From Paenibacillus sp. NEAU-GSW1 (GTDB lineage Bacteria > Bacillota > Bacilli > Paenibacillales > Paenibacillaceae): DNA of 64,000 nucleotides. The DNA is taken from contig NZ_WOVL01000025.1 of the NCBI RefSeq assembly GCF_009737085.1, positions 18,043 to 82,042 on the forward strand, given 5' to 3'. Below are positions 8,224-15,982 of the stretch, piece by piece. Each line of letters starts with the position of its first letter. Within the stretch, counting starts at the first letter, position 1. The position numbers were made by a program, and so were the translations under genes. The notes under the pieces were generated by a model. It was not told the origin of the DNA and searched no databases. It saw only the letters and a program-made list of their open reading frames with translations.

Positions 8224-9540
8224 TTACTTCACCGTCACTTTCATGTATACTTTTTCTACGCTATCTACCGGTTGGATATGAACTTCAATCACGATCGCAT
8301 CGCTTTCCTCACCCGCAGCTACGGTCAGATCCGCTTGAGAATCAAAGTTTTGAATCGCATTTCGGCTCTGCAGCTGCTCCAAATATTTCACAACCTCCGA
8401 GCGGAACAAGCTGCGGCCGTCCGCATTGTTGTCGATTTTGCCGATATAAGAGGTTTCAAAAAGCGATTTGAGATCGTTAGCGATGCCGTCAAGGACGCGC
8501 ACCACGCGGTTTTTCGAGAAGGAACGGCTCTTGCCTGTGCCGTAATCGGTGAGGCTGTTGATATCCTGCTCGACGATCGCGCCGCCTCTGCTTGGGGAAA
8601 AGACGAATTCGCCGTTTTGCAGCGCCTGTTCAATTTGAGAACCCGTGTAGCGGATATCGGTATCGACCGCATCTTCATAAACGGAATAGGTTAACGATTC
8701 GCTAATCCCGGCTCCTGCTGTAGCTGCGGCTACCCACACAACAGCTTGCTCGGCATGAACAGCCGTTCCGTCGGCAAGCTTGACGCCATTTTTGACGCTA
8801 ATGACGCCTTCGTGATTGGCTGACGGGTAATTCGCCAGCACCACTTGAATTTTACGTCCTTCTTCTTCACGAAGACGACGGGCAAAGGCGGCATAGACCG
8901 GCTTCAGCGAAGCGTCGTTGGACGGCAGCGCGATCGTGTTGAACTCATGCAGCTCAATCGCCTCCAAATAATCGGCATGCTGCTGGTTTGTAACGGAGCC
9001 GTTAGCGCCGCCGGAAAGCGAAATGCCCGCCGTAGCCGACAAAGCGCCTGTACCGCTGAAATCGACATAAGCATTGGAGATCAGCGCGGCAATGTCTTCA
9101 ACCGTTTGCAGATCCACCTTCTCGCCGGCCAAATAAGTCGCAACGTCAAACAGCTGCTCATCGTCGACATTTTGCTGAATCGTAATTTGAATCGCATTGC
9201 CGCGCTCGCCGCCAAACTTTGCCGTTGCAGTCAGGCCGCCGAGAACAGCCGAAGCTTTCGTGCCTGTGTTCAGACGATAAAGCAGCAGCGTTTTTGCCCG
9301 TTTAAGCGCTTCTTTGACAAGCAGCATTTCCGGCGTGTTCAGATCGTAGCCGAGCAAGCTTTTCATATCCGAGCCTGCTTGAATCGATACAATAGTATTT
9401 GGCGCGCCCCACCCGAGTACGAGCGGTACTGACACGATGCCTCGTTCGCCTAAAGCCGATTGCTGCTTTCTTTCAACCGTGAAATTGATATATACGCCTG
9501 GTCTTACTTTGTTTTGGGTTGTCCAAGTTCCTCCTGCCAT
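8224..9540 (-). CDS. xkdK: Contractile tail sheath protein (XkdK-like)
   Basis: 438 residues. The N-terminus (GGTWTTQNKVRPGVYINF), the segment GIVSVPLVLGWG, and the C-terminal FSKNRVVRVLDGIANDLKSLFE with VKYLEQLQSRNAIQNF are classic for the PBSX/XkdK and Myoviridae sheath family. An AGGAGG site lies upstream, inside the overlap with the preceding small gene. Presence of a sheath makes this an R-type (contractile) rather than F-type tail. Confidence 0.93.
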   Translation of the reverse strand: MAGGTWTTQNKVRPGVYINFTVERKQQSALGERGIVSVPLVLGWGAPNTIVSIQAGSDMKSLLGYDLNTPEMLLVKEALKRAKTLLLYRLNTGTKASAVLGGLTATAKFGGERGNAIQITIQQNVDDEQLFDVATYLAGEKVDLQTVEDIAALISNAYVDFSGTGALSATAGISLSGGANGSVTNQQHADYLEAIELHEFNTIALPSNDASLKPVYAAFARRLREEEGRKIQVVLANYPSANHEGVISVKNGVKLADGTAVHAEQAVVWVAAATAGAGISESLTYSVYEDAVDTDIRYTGSQIEQALQNGEFVFSPSRGGAIVEQDINSLTDYGTGKSRSFSKNRVVRVLDGIANDLKSLFETSYIGKIDNNADGRSLFRSEVVKYLEQLQSRNAIQNFDSQADLTVAAGEESDAIVIEVHIQPVDSVEKVYMKVTVK

Positions 9541-9543
9541 GAT

Positions 9544-9732
9544 CTACATGACCTCCTTTTTCAAATAAGCGGCAAGCATCGTTTGCGCCTGCTCGTGAGT
9601 GGTGCCTTGTCCATCGTTTAAAATGGCGGCTAAAATGTCTTTCTCCGTCGCCGAATACTTTTTCGAAGCAAGCAATTGCTGCTTGCTATGAATAGCGGCG
9701 GTTGGCGTTGCCGTCTGTTCGTTGTTCCCCAT
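9544..9732 (-). CDS. Small unrecognised protein before the sheath gene
   Basis: 62 residues with a good start: ATG at 9732 with GGAGGG about 8 bases upstream, ending just before the sheath gene. The sequence is Ala/Gln/Thr-rich and helical (YSATEKDILAAILNDGQGTT, then QAQTMLAAYLKKEV). I do not recognise it. Small genes in this place are common in Xkd-type clusters; it is probably the first gene of the late tail transcript. Confidence 0.65.
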   Translation of the reverse strand: MGNNEQTATPTAAIHSKQQLLASKKYSATEKDILAAILNDGQGTTHEQAQTMLAAYLKKEVM

Positions 9733-9826
9733 AGCTTGTATCCCTCCGTATCGTTTCCCTGCTCCTCATTGACGACCAACGTTTAACCCGGACCTGACCG
9801 TTACATACGATCACCCCCTCTTCCAA
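9733..9826 (-). promoter_or_regulatory. Probable late tail promoter region
   Basis: This short gap lies between the terminator after the late regulator and the first tail gene. With the terminator upstream, transcription of the tail operon must start here or read through. By analogy with PBSX, whose late promoter is served by the sigma-like Xpf, the adjacent sigma-like protein may act here. No consensus vegetative -35/-10 pair is obvious. Confidence 0.4.
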
Positions 9827-9863
9827 AATAAAAAGGACGATCGGCTTGTTTCGCCGCTCGTCC
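9827..9863 (-). terminator. Terminator after the late regulator gene
   Basis: On the minus strand GGACGA and TCGTCC arms enclose an inner GCGGC/GCCG pairing, followed directly by TTTTTATTTT. This is a strong rho-independent terminator placed about 75 bases after the regulator stop. It separates regulator expression from the tail operon. Confidence 0.8.
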
Positions 9864-9936
9864 CCGCTGCTGATGAAGTATTTCACAATATCATAGTAGC
9901 ACGGTTTTTAGAGCGAAATCGGACAAGCCGCGGACT

Positions 9937-10581
9937 TCATTCGGACAAAAACCGGACAAGCTCCAGCGATGCCTTTTGCCGCCATCTGCGGAAGGTTCGG
10001 TCTACAATCCCAAGCTCGGAAGCGACGAATTCCGCCGGACGCCCTTCAATATAACGAAGCCTCAATAATCGTTCATACTCAGGAAAACAAGACTGCAGCG
10101 CCTCCATCGCCTGATCGATCGCTTTCAGCTGCCTCTCCAGGTCTTGCAGCTCGCTGACCCGGTTAATAACGCCTTCATAGCCTTCCGCTGCGGCTCCGGC
10201 TCTTGCTTCAATTACTTTCTCGATCTTGCGGCTTAACTCGCGGAGCAGCTTCTCATCCTCCGGGGCTGCGGATTGCGCATGGAGGGCAGCCTGCTTTACT
10301 TCTTTCATCTGCGCTTTCGTGCCGGTCGGATAGCTGGTTAAATGACTATGCGCCGCCTGCTCCATTTGCTGCTCCCTTTTGTTTAAGTACATATAAGAAG
10401 GCATGGACCGCAGCTGGCGGTGCAGCTCTTGCAGCTTGTCGTCTTCGTAAACGGAGCTGACTGTCACTCCGCTGCCGACCGGCTGCTTTTCAATCCATTT
10501 TTTCCGCGCAACGAGACGCTTGTAACCTTTTAACTGTTCAACGACATCCTGCTCCAGGTTTAGTTCCATGTTTTTGTTCAT
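9937..10581 (-). CDS. Late-gene sigma-like regulator (Xpf/ArpU type)
   Basis: 214 residues. The C-terminus is a sigma-70 region-4-like helix-turn-helix (YERLLRLRYIEGRPAEFVAS, then ELGIVDRTFRRWRQKASLEL). The N-terminal part is charged and helical, with LKGYKRLVARKKWIEKQPVG and a central coiled-coil-like segment. This architecture is that of phage late regulators such as Xpf of PBSX. It probably switches on the tail operon starting at 9732. Upstream lie operator-like palindromes shared with the divergent repressor gene, so it is probably kept off by that repressor until damage signals act. Confidence 0.75.
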   Translation of the reverse strand: MNKNMELNLEQDVVEQLKGYKRLVARKKWIEKQPVGSGVTVSSVYEDDKLQELHRQLRSMPSYMYLNKREQQMEQAAHSHLTSYPTGTKAQMKEVKQAALHAQSAAPEDEKLLRELSRKIEKVIEARAGAAAEGYEGVINRVSELQDLERQLKAIDQAMEALQSCFPEYERLLRLRYIEGRPAEFVASELGIVDRTFRRWRQKASLELVRFLSE

Positions 10582-10614
10582 ATAAAAGCCTCCATTCGAG
10601 ATTGTTTGATGATA

Positions 10615-10629
10615 GGTATTTAAAATACC
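10615..10629. promoter_or_regulatory. Repressor operator site O1
   Basis: A perfect 15-bp palindrome, arms GGTATTT/AAATACC around one base, 34 bases upstream of the late regulator start. The same motif recurs twice more before the divergent repressor gene, as expected for XRE-family operators. Confidence 0.65.
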
Positions 10630-10716
10630 CTATGAAGTGAAAAAAAGATGCTTGTCTGCTAATGGGTCTCCGGTGATATTGACATTACCCTTTGATCTCA
10701 ATAAACTGGTTATAGA

Positions 10717-10729
10717 GTATTTATAATAC
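10717..10729. promoter_or_regulatory. Repressor operator site O2
   Basis: GTATTTATAATAC, one change from the GTATTT-A-AAATAC consensus of the neighbouring sites; lies in the divergent regulator/repressor gap. Confidence 0.5.
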
Positions 10730-10737
10730 GATTTCTC

Positions 10738-10765
10738 TTTACAAGCCCATTATATTTGGTAATAT
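10738..10765 (+). promoter_or_regulatory. Candidate promoter of the repressor gene
   Basis: TTTACA at 10738-10743 and TAATAT at 10760-10765, 16-bp spacing. A degenerate operator (10758-10772, half-site AAATACC) overlaps the -10 and a perfect site lies just downstream, consistent with autorepression. Confidence 0.45.
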
Positions 10766-10779
10766 AAATACCGTCAAGT

Positions 10780-10792
10780 GTATTTAAAATAC
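10780..10792. promoter_or_regulatory. Repressor operator site O3
   Basis: Perfect palindrome GTATTTAAAATAC, between the candidate promoter and the repressor start. Confidence 0.6.
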
Positions 10793-10821
10793 CGTTTCGA
10801 TAAAAATGGAGGATGAAGACA

Positions 10822-11241
10822 ATGACGATTGGGGCAAGAATCAAGGATCTGCGGACAAAAAATGGCCTAACGCAGCAGGATATTGCGGAGAAGCTCGGAA
10901 TGGGGCGTTCCAACTTCGGCCACATCGAAAATGACCGTGTCGTGCCGTCCAGCGGCGACTTGCAGAAGATTGCTGATATTTTGGACACGACTGCCGACTT
11001 TTTGCTTGGCCGGGAGCCGTCTCCCGAATCGATTCCCGAGTGGGCAACGTATAAAGACAAGCGGGATTTCAAAAAAATGCTCGAAGAAGAAGGCGACCTC
11101 ATGTTCGACGGCGTGCCTTTAAGCGATACGGACAGGCAGCGCGTTATGGATGTGCTGACCGGACTGTTCTGGGAAGCCAAGCAAATGAATAAACGCCCTA
11201 AAAAAACGGAACCAGAGGATCCGACTAACCAAGACAAGTAG
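10822..11241 (+). CDS. XRE-family repressor
   Basis: 139 residues from ATG at 10822; the GGAGG site at 10808-10812 abuts an earlier in-frame ATG at 10813 and so serves the second. Residues 5-60 form a lambda-Cro/Xre helix-turn-helix (RIKDLRTKNGLTQQDIAEKL, then SNFGHIENDR). The C-terminal half is a charged helical tail. It is followed by a metalloprotease gene nine bases on, the same pairing as ImmR-ImmA in ICEBs1 and Xre-XkdA in PBSX, where DNA damage leads to repressor cleavage. It is likely the master repressor of the tail cluster, acting at the GTATTT palindromes. Confidence 0.88.
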   Translation: MTIGARIKDLRTKNGLTQQDIAEKLGMGRSNFGHIENDRVVPSSGDLQKIADILDTTADFLLGREPSPESIPEWATYKDKRDFKKMLEEEGDLMFDGVPLSDTDRQRVMDVLTGLFWEAKQMNKRPKKTEPEDPTNQDK

Positions 11242-11249
11242 GTGATGCC

Positions 11250-11660
11250 ATGGACAAACTAATCTTGCGGCTTATCCGAAAATTCCAGACGAACGATCCT
11301 TTTGTCATCGCAGAGGGGCTTGGCATCCATATCCGGTATGCCGATCTGGGCGATGCAACGAAAGGACTCTACTTTAAAAAGCTGAGGCGGCGCTTTATCG
11401 TTATCCACGAGCTGCTGCCGGATGATTGGCGGCGTTTCGTCTGCGCGCATGAACTCGGTCACGATAGGCTGCATCCGGGATTCAACCGATTTTGGCTCGA
11501 CGAGCAATCTTTTTTTAACGTGGGAAAGTATGAGCGGCAAGCCAACAAGTTTGCGGTCCGGCTGCTCACATCCGGGGATACGCTGGAATTGAGCGAGTCC
11601 GTAGGCGAGCTTCTCGCCCGGAACGGCGTCCCGCGTGAGATGGAGAAGTTTTACTTTTAG
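11250..11660 (+). CDS. immA: ImmA/IrrE-family metalloprotease (XkdA-like)
   Basis: 136 residues with the zinc-protease motif HELGH at residues 67-71 (RRFVCAHELGHDRLHP). The N-terminal region binds target and the C-terminus (FAVRLLTSG) follows the family. ImmA-type proteases cut the cognate XRE repressor after induction. It is encoded directly downstream of the repressor, with AGGTGATG as ribosome binding site. Full length for the family. Confidence 0.88.
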   Translation: MDKLILRLIRKFQTNDPFVIAEGLGIHIRYADLGDATKGLYFKKLRRRFIVIHELLPDDWRRFVCAHELGHDRLHPGFNRFWLDEQSFFNVGKYERQANKFAVRLLTSGDTLELSESVGELLARNGVPREMEKFYF

Positions 11661-11674
11661 ATCGCGGAGAAAAC

Positions 11675-11699
11675 AAAAAAAGGCCAATCGGCCTTTTTT
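11675..11699 (+). terminator. Terminator after the repressor-protease operon
   Basis: AAAAAAGGCC / GGCCTTTTTT stem with a four-base loop, 15 bases after the protease stop. Symmetric A/T flanks would let it work in both directions. Confidence 0.85.
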
Positions 11700-11769
11700 G
11701 TTTTCAGGTACAGTTTTGTGCCAATTAGCCTCCTGCACGGTGAAACCTTTCAATTGTGCAGGCTTTCTC

Positions 11770-12252
11770 CTACACATACTTCCCAAGAACATCAGCAAAC
11801 TCGGTCAAACAACGCGCATCCGTCTCGTCGAAACGCGCAAACTCGGGGCTGTCGATGTCAAGCACGCCAATGATCCGCCCATCGCGCCGCAGCGGAATAA
11901 CAAGCTCCGAGTTCGAAGCGCTGTCGCAAGCGATATGTCCGGGAAATTGATGCACATCATCGACAAGCACCGCTTCGCCCCGGCTGACAGCCGTCCCGCA
12001 TACTCCTTTGCCGACCGCAATCCGCGTGCATGCCGGTTTCCCCTGGAATGGGCCTAACACGAGCGTATCTTCTCCTTCAAGCATATAAAACCCAACCCAA
12101 TTAATCCGCTCCAAAAAAACGCCCAACAGCGCCGATGCGTTCGCCAAATTGGCGATTCGGCTCGGCTCATCCTCTATTAATGCGGTCAGCTGCTTAAGCA
12201 GCATCCCGTAATTTTCCTCTTTCGATCCGCTGTAGGATTCGTTCGCAAACAT
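11770..12252 (-). CDS. Free methionine-(R)-sulfoxide reductase (GAF domain)
   Basis: 160 residues, a single GAF domain. Cysteines at 75, 85 and 109 (PACTRI, KGVCGTA, HIACDS) have exactly the 10- and 24-residue spacing of the catalytic cysteines of fRMsr enzymes (84, 94, 118 in the E. coli protein). It reduces free methionine-(R)-sulfoxide in the cytoplasm using thioredoxin, and protects against oxidative stress. Monocistronic in appearance, with a GAGG site before ATG. Confidence 0.9.
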   Translation of the reverse strand: MFANESYSGSKEENYGMLLKQLTALIEDEPSRIANLANASALLGVFLERINWVGFYMLEGEDTLVLGPFQGKPACTRIAVGKGVCGTAVSRGEAVLVDDVHQFPGHIACDSASNSELVIPLRRDGRIIGVLDIDSPEFARFDETDARCLTEFADVLGKYV

Positions 12253-12396
12253 GTCCAGTCGCCTCTTTTCTATTCAAACCAGTAATCATCTATTACAAAT
12301 CGATAGATTCTGAATAGCATATCCTATTCGATAACTATAATGAGCTTATTCATTCGAAGCAAGTTTTGCTTCGCAGAACTTTTTGGGAGGTATAGA

Positions 12397-12966
12397 ATGA
12401 ACAAAAAAAAGGTCGCTTCCTCTACTCGGAAGCAACGCGCAAGAAGCTTGTCCTCTTCGACGAAGCGAAGACATAAAGTCACTCGCAAATATCGGCTGAT
12501 TCTCGCCAAACGGCGAAGGGCGCGCATTAAGCAGCTGTACGCTGACGACGTGTTCAGTTTGACCAATAAGGAACGGGTTGCAGCCGGTCTTCTCCCTCTG
12601 CAGAAGCTGTTCATTACGGCTGATTTGCCGAACGGCGAAATGCTCACCACAGATCAGCTAAACGATATTGCCACACTGAAGGCAAGAGATATGCGTGACA
12701 ACAACTACTTCTCCCATACGTCCCCCACTTACGGATCGCCCGGACAAATGCTGACAGACTTTGGCGTGGAATGGACCGCCTACGGCGAGAACATCGCTGC
12801 CGGACAGCTCACTCCGGAAGCGGTTATGGAATCGTGGATGAACAGTCCCGGCCATCGCGCCAACATCTTAAATCCGAACTTCACCCATCTCGGTGTCGGC
12901 TATGTGCCCGGCAATGATCAAAATGACTACAAAACCTATTGGGCACAACTATTCGTCCGTCTATAG
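12397..12966 (+). CDS. CAP/SCP-domain (YkwD-like) protein with basic N-terminus
   Basis: 189 residues from ATG at 12397, preceded by GGGAGG with 6-base spacing. Residues 50-189 form a CAP domain: TNKERVAAGLLPL, NNYFSHTSP (His107), YGENIAAG (Glu131), SWMNSPGHRANIL (His153) and the closing YWAQLFVRL. The first 45 residues are extremely Lys/Arg-rich with no hydrophobic core, so no signal peptide is visible. YkwD/SafA-associated CAP proteins of spore formers are often secreted or spore-associated; a basic, DNA- or spore-binding tail is an alternative. Function unproven. Confidence 0.82.
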   Translation: MNKKKVASSTRKQRARSLSSSTKRRHKVTRKYRLILAKRRRARIKQLYADDVFSLTNKERVAAGLLPLQKLFITADLPNGEMLTTDQLNDIATLKARDMRDNNYFSHTSPTYGSPGQMLTDFGVEWTAYGENIAAGQLTPEAVMESWMNSPGHRANILNPNFTHLGVGYVPGNDQNDYKTYWAQLFVRL

Positions 12967-13025
12967 GCCTCTCCCAGTTCTCGAATAAAACCATCGCCTA
13001 TCCAGCAGCAGCGATATCGCAACGC

Positions 13026-13469
13026 TTAGTCCAAAAAGCCGACAACCACATTCAGTTTTTCCAGATCGGTCGGGGCAATCTTTAATGTCGACATCGGATC
13101 TCCTGAACCTCCGTAAATATAAGGATATCGGTAAAGCTCTCGGTCCACGATACAGGGCAAAGAAAGCGCAAGAGGGACGCTGCCGACGGCATATCCGGTT
13201 ATTTGCTGAACTTCCTTAGGACTTGCCATTTTTAATGGGCCGCAGCCTATGAGTTCCGACACTTCCTCAAGATTTACGCGCCCTCGATTTCCGGAAGCAA
13301 TCAATGCGTAAAATTCTGTTTCTGATTTGAGAACTAACGCAGGGGCCGTCTGTCCGGCTTCAATCCCAAAATAGATGGCTCCTTCTTGTGCTGAGCGAAT
13401 CTGCTTCTCATGGCGGATGAGATCATACTGAACTTCGTTTTGTTGCAAAGTCGTTAAGACGTTGTTCAT
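13026..13469 (-). CDS. YbaK/EbsC-family aminoacyl-tRNA deacylase-like protein
   Basis: 147 residues from ATG at 13469 (MNNVLTTLQQNEVQYDLIRH), with a GGGAG site about 10 bases upstream. It shows the YbaK/ProX fold signatures: ALVLKSETEFYALIASGNRGRV, then GCGPLKMASPKEVQQITGYAVGSVPLAL. Members hydrolyse mischarged aminoacyl-tRNAs in trans. This one is at the short end of the family and could act on another substrate. It stands alone. Confidence 0.8.
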   Translation of the reverse strand: MNNVLTTLQQNEVQYDLIRHEKQIRSAQEGAIYFGIEAGQTAPALVLKSETEFYALIASGNRGRVNLEEVSELIGCGPLKMASPKEVQQITGYAVGSVPLALSLPCIVDRELYRYPYIYGGSGDPMSTLKIAPTDLEKLNVVVGFLD

Positions 13470-13695
13470 TTTCAATCAATCTCCCTGCTCGTTTGAATTT
13501 CTTATTTCTACATTGCGTTAACACCATTCGACTTTTACTTGGATTATCCTTTATTTACATTTATTCACTCAGACATAGTACAGAACTCGTCAAAGCGTCA
13601 GAAACCTTTCTTCCTCTCACTGCGTCTAACCAATCGCGGCAATTTTTTCAATATGCAATGAAAGCGGTCATTCAAACTCATAGAGGTGAACTAAC

Positions 13696-14292
13696 GTGAT
13701 CATTTGGATTAACGGCGCATTTGGGGCAGGAAAATCGCAAACCGCCTATGAGCTTCATAGACGACTGGCCGGTTCTTTCGTTTTTGACCCGGAGAACGCA
13801 GGCTTTTATATTCGCAAGCAGCTTCCAATGACGATGCTGAAAGCCGACTTTCAAGACTATCCGGTATGGCGCGAGATCAATTATGCCATGCTCAAATACA
13901 TAAGCAAAGAATACAAGGGTCATATTATTGTCCCTATGACAGTTGTATCGCCCGCTTATTTTCTGCAAATCATTGGCCAGTTAAAGCTTGACGGGCTGGA
14001 CGTCCGACATTTCACGCTGTGGGCGTCTAAGCCGGTGCTGCTCAAGCGGCTGCGCAGCCGGGGAGACGGAGCCCGCTCTTGGGGAGCCGCGCAAATCGAT
14101 CGCTGTATGCAGAGCTTGTCGGGCGAGCTGTTTCAAAAGCATTTGAACACCGACGAGATGACAACAGAGCAAGTCGTACAAGCGATCGCAGCCGAGCTTG
14201 ATTTAACTCTCCTTCCCGATAACCGGAGCAAGCTTCAGAAAAGCTTCGACCGCATCGCTACTCAGATTAAACAAATTCGCCTATTCAGCTGA
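13696..14292 (+). CDS. tmrB: TmrB-like P-loop protein
   Basis: 198 residues from GTG, preceded by GAGGTGAAC. A P-loop GAFGAGKS lies at residues 7-14 right at the start (MIIWINGAFGAGKSQTAYEL), followed by the TmrB-like DPENAGFYIRKQLP, a central HFTLWASKPVLLKRLRSRGD, and AAQIDRCMQSLS. The match runs the full length of Bacillus TmrB, an ATP-binding protein giving tunicamycin resistance. The substrate here is unknown. It shares a bidirectional terminator with tyrS. Confidence 0.85.
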   Translation: MIIWINGAFGAGKSQTAYELHRRLAGSFVFDPENAGFYIRKQLPMTMLKADFQDYPVWREINYAMLKYISKEYKGHIIVPMTVVSPAYFLQIIGQLKLDGLDVRHFTLWASKPVLLKRLRSRGDGARSWGAAQIDRCMQSLSGELFQKHLNTDEMTTEQVVQAIAAELDLTLLPDNRSKLQKSFDRIATQIKQIRLFS

Positions 14293-14295
14293 TAT

Positions 14296-14352
14296 AAAAA
14301 AAGCTCCTTTCCCTATTTCGCATCGATAGCGAATCGGAAAGAAGCTTTTTTT
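14296..14352. terminator. Bidirectional terminator between tmrB-like gene and tyrS
   Basis: A long stem (17 bp with one mismatch, AAAAAAAGCT... / ...AGCTTTTTTT) with a nested TTCGC/GCGAA stem. A-run on one side and T-run on the other allow termination of both converging genes. Confidence 0.88.
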
Positions 14353-14363
14353 GCGCTTGGGCG

Positions 14364-15623
14364 CTATGTCAATTTCACTAGGCTGTAGTTTTTCTTGCCT
14401 TTGCGGATGATGATGAAGCGTCCGCCGATCGCGTGCTCCTCCGTTACTTCAAGCTCCAAGTCCCCGACGCGTTCGCCGTTCATCGAGATAGCGCCTTTCG
14501 TAATATCTTCGCGAGCTTGGCGTTTCGAAGGCTCAATGCCGAGCTCAACGAGCCAATCGACGATGTTCTTCGACTCTTTGCCCGCTTCAAACGTCGGCAT
14601 TTCTTTAAAGCCTTGCTCGATTTCATCGGCTGTCAGTGATTTGATATCTCCGCTGAACAAGGCCGCCGTAATGCGCTTTGCCTGCACCAGCATTTCTTCA
14701 CTGTGGACGAATCGCGTCATTTCCTCGGCCAGCGCTTTTTGCGCTTCGCGCTTATGCGGCTCCGTTTGCACTTTCTCAGCCAGTCCGTCGATCGTTTCCT
14801 TGTCGAGAAACGTGAAGTATTTCAAATATTTCACGACGTCGCGGTCGTCGGTGTTCGCCCAGAATTGGTAGAACTCGAACGGCGTCGTTTTGTTCGGATC
14901 GAGCCAGATCGCGCCGCCTGCCGTTTTGCCGAATTTCGTGCCGTCCGCTTTCAGCATGAGCGGTATCGTCAGGCCGAATGCTTTCGCTTCGGAGCCTTCT
15001 TTTTTGCGAATGAGATCCAAGCCGCTCGTAATGTTGCCCCATTGGTCGGAGCCGCCGATTTGCAGCTGCACGTCCTCGTGCTGGTACAGATGCAGGTAAT
15101 CGAGCGATTGCAAAATTTGGTATGAAAATTCCGTGTACGAAATGCCGCTGTCAAGACGGCTCGACACAACGTCCTTCGCCAGCATCGTATTGATGCTGAA
15201 GTTTTTGCCGAAGTCGCGCAGGAAGTCTATTACGTTAATTTTATGCGTCCAATCGTAGTTGTTCACCATGCGCACGCCAGTGTCGCCTTCGGTAACAAAC
15301 AGCTTTTTCATTTGCGCCGTCAAGGCGTCAACGTTCGCTTGCACCTGCTCCATCGTTTGCAGGGAACGCTCCGTTTGCCGTCCGCTCGGATCGCCGATTG
15401 TGCCCGTAGCGCCGCCGATCAGAATGACCGGACGGTGTCCCGCAAGCTGGAACCGTTTCAGCACCATAAACGGAATCAAGTGTCCGATGTGCATCGAATC
15501 GCCTGTCGGATCGACGCCACAGTAAAGCGATACCGATTTCGTATTCGTTAATTCGCGCAGCCCTTCCGCGTCCGTCTGTTGGTTAATGGCGTCGCGCCAT
15601 TCGAGTTCATCAATAATGTTCAT
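14364..15623 (-). CDS. tyrS: Tyrosyl-tRNA synthetase
   Basis: 419 residues from ATG at 15623 (MNIIDELEWRDAINQQ), the standard TyrS length. Class I signatures are HIGH at residues 45-48 (DSMHIGHLIPF) and the KFGKT signature near residue 230 (ADGTKFGKTAGGAIW). The C-terminal ~65 residues form an S4 RNA-binding domain (SKRQAREDITKGAISMNGER). It charges tRNA-Tyr with tyrosine. Expression is controlled by the T-box leader directly upstream, which senses uncharged tRNA-Tyr. Confidence 0.97.
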   Translation of the reverse strand: MNIIDELEWRDAINQQTDAEGLRELTNTKSVSLYCGVDPTGDSMHIGHLIPFMVLKRFQLAGHRPVILIGGATGTIGDPSGRQTERSLQTMEQVQANVDALTAQMKKLFVTEGDTGVRMVNNYDWTHKINVIDFLRDFGKNFSINTMLAKDVVSSRLDSGISYTEFSYQILQSLDYLHLYQHEDVQLQIGGSDQWGNITSGLDLIRKKEGSEAKAFGLTIPLMLKADGTKFGKTAGGAIWLDPNKTTPFEFYQFWANTDDRDVVKYLKYFTFLDKETIDGLAEKVQTEPHKREAQKALAEEMTRFVHSEEMLVQAKRITAALFSGDIKSLTADEIEQGFKEMPTFEAGKESKNIVDWLVELGIEPSKRQAREDITKGAISMNGERVGDLELEVTEEHAIGGRFIIIRKGKKNYSLVKLT

Positions 15624-15671
15624 TTCTGTACAACCCCTTCTATCGAATAGATATACGTTATAGATTCCTAT

Positions 15672-15952
15672 AAAAAACAAAAATCGCCCCTTGTCTATTG
15701 TAGACATAGGGACGATTGAATAACCGTGTTACCACCCAGATTGCACCAATGGCTCTATGCGCTTTACGCGCGCCATTCATGCCGCTTTCAGCGAAATATC
15801 GTTCGCTACTCCGCTTGGCATTACCCAAGATACTCCAGAGTGTAATTCGCAGTCCTTTGTTTGTCCGGGTTTCATCACCCCCGGCTTTCTGGAACAGGGA
15901 CAAAAGCTGCTACTGGTCTCTTTCAACGTATGTCAGCTATAAGATTACAGAC
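15672..15952 (-). promoter_or_regulatory. T-box riboswitch leader (tyrosine)
   Basis: Read on the minus strand: an AGTAGCAG bulge element, a specifier region GAATTACACTC containing TAC (Tyr), the T-box core TGGGTGGTAACACGG (15737-15723), and then an intrinsic terminator (CGTCCC...GGGGCGATTTTTG, 15713-15676). Uncharged tRNA-Tyr pairs with the specifier and T-box, favouring the antiterminator and expression of tyrS. All elements are in the usual order and spacing. Confidence 0.93.
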
Positions 15953-15982
15953 AGTATATCCGAATCGGAAAACGAAAGTCAA
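15953..15982 (-). promoter_or_regulatory. Promoter of the tyrS T-box transcript
   Basis: TTGACT at 15982-15977 and TATACT at 15958-15953 with 18-bp spacing, directly upstream of the T-box leader; the -35 overlaps the last bases of hsdS2. Confidence 0.8.

Noticed and set aside
9686..9886. 66-codon minus-strand frame between late regulator and sheath genes
   Set aside because: It starts at a GTG with no ribosome site, overlaps the next gene by 47 nt, and its first third is the stem and T-run of an intrinsic terminator.
10710..11237. 175-codon minus-strand frame over the repressor
   Set aside because: Opposite to an XRE gene with good start signal; Ser/Arg-rich shadow composition.
1..11700. 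Complete integrated prophage
   Set aside because: No integrase, terminase, portal, capsid or attachment-site repeat in the visible part; head genes are missing from their usual place.
13470..13695. Possible small gene in the gap before the tmrB-like gene
   Set aside because: The plus frame 13493-13699 has no ribosome site, and its end overlaps the well-supported GTG start at 13696 in another frame.
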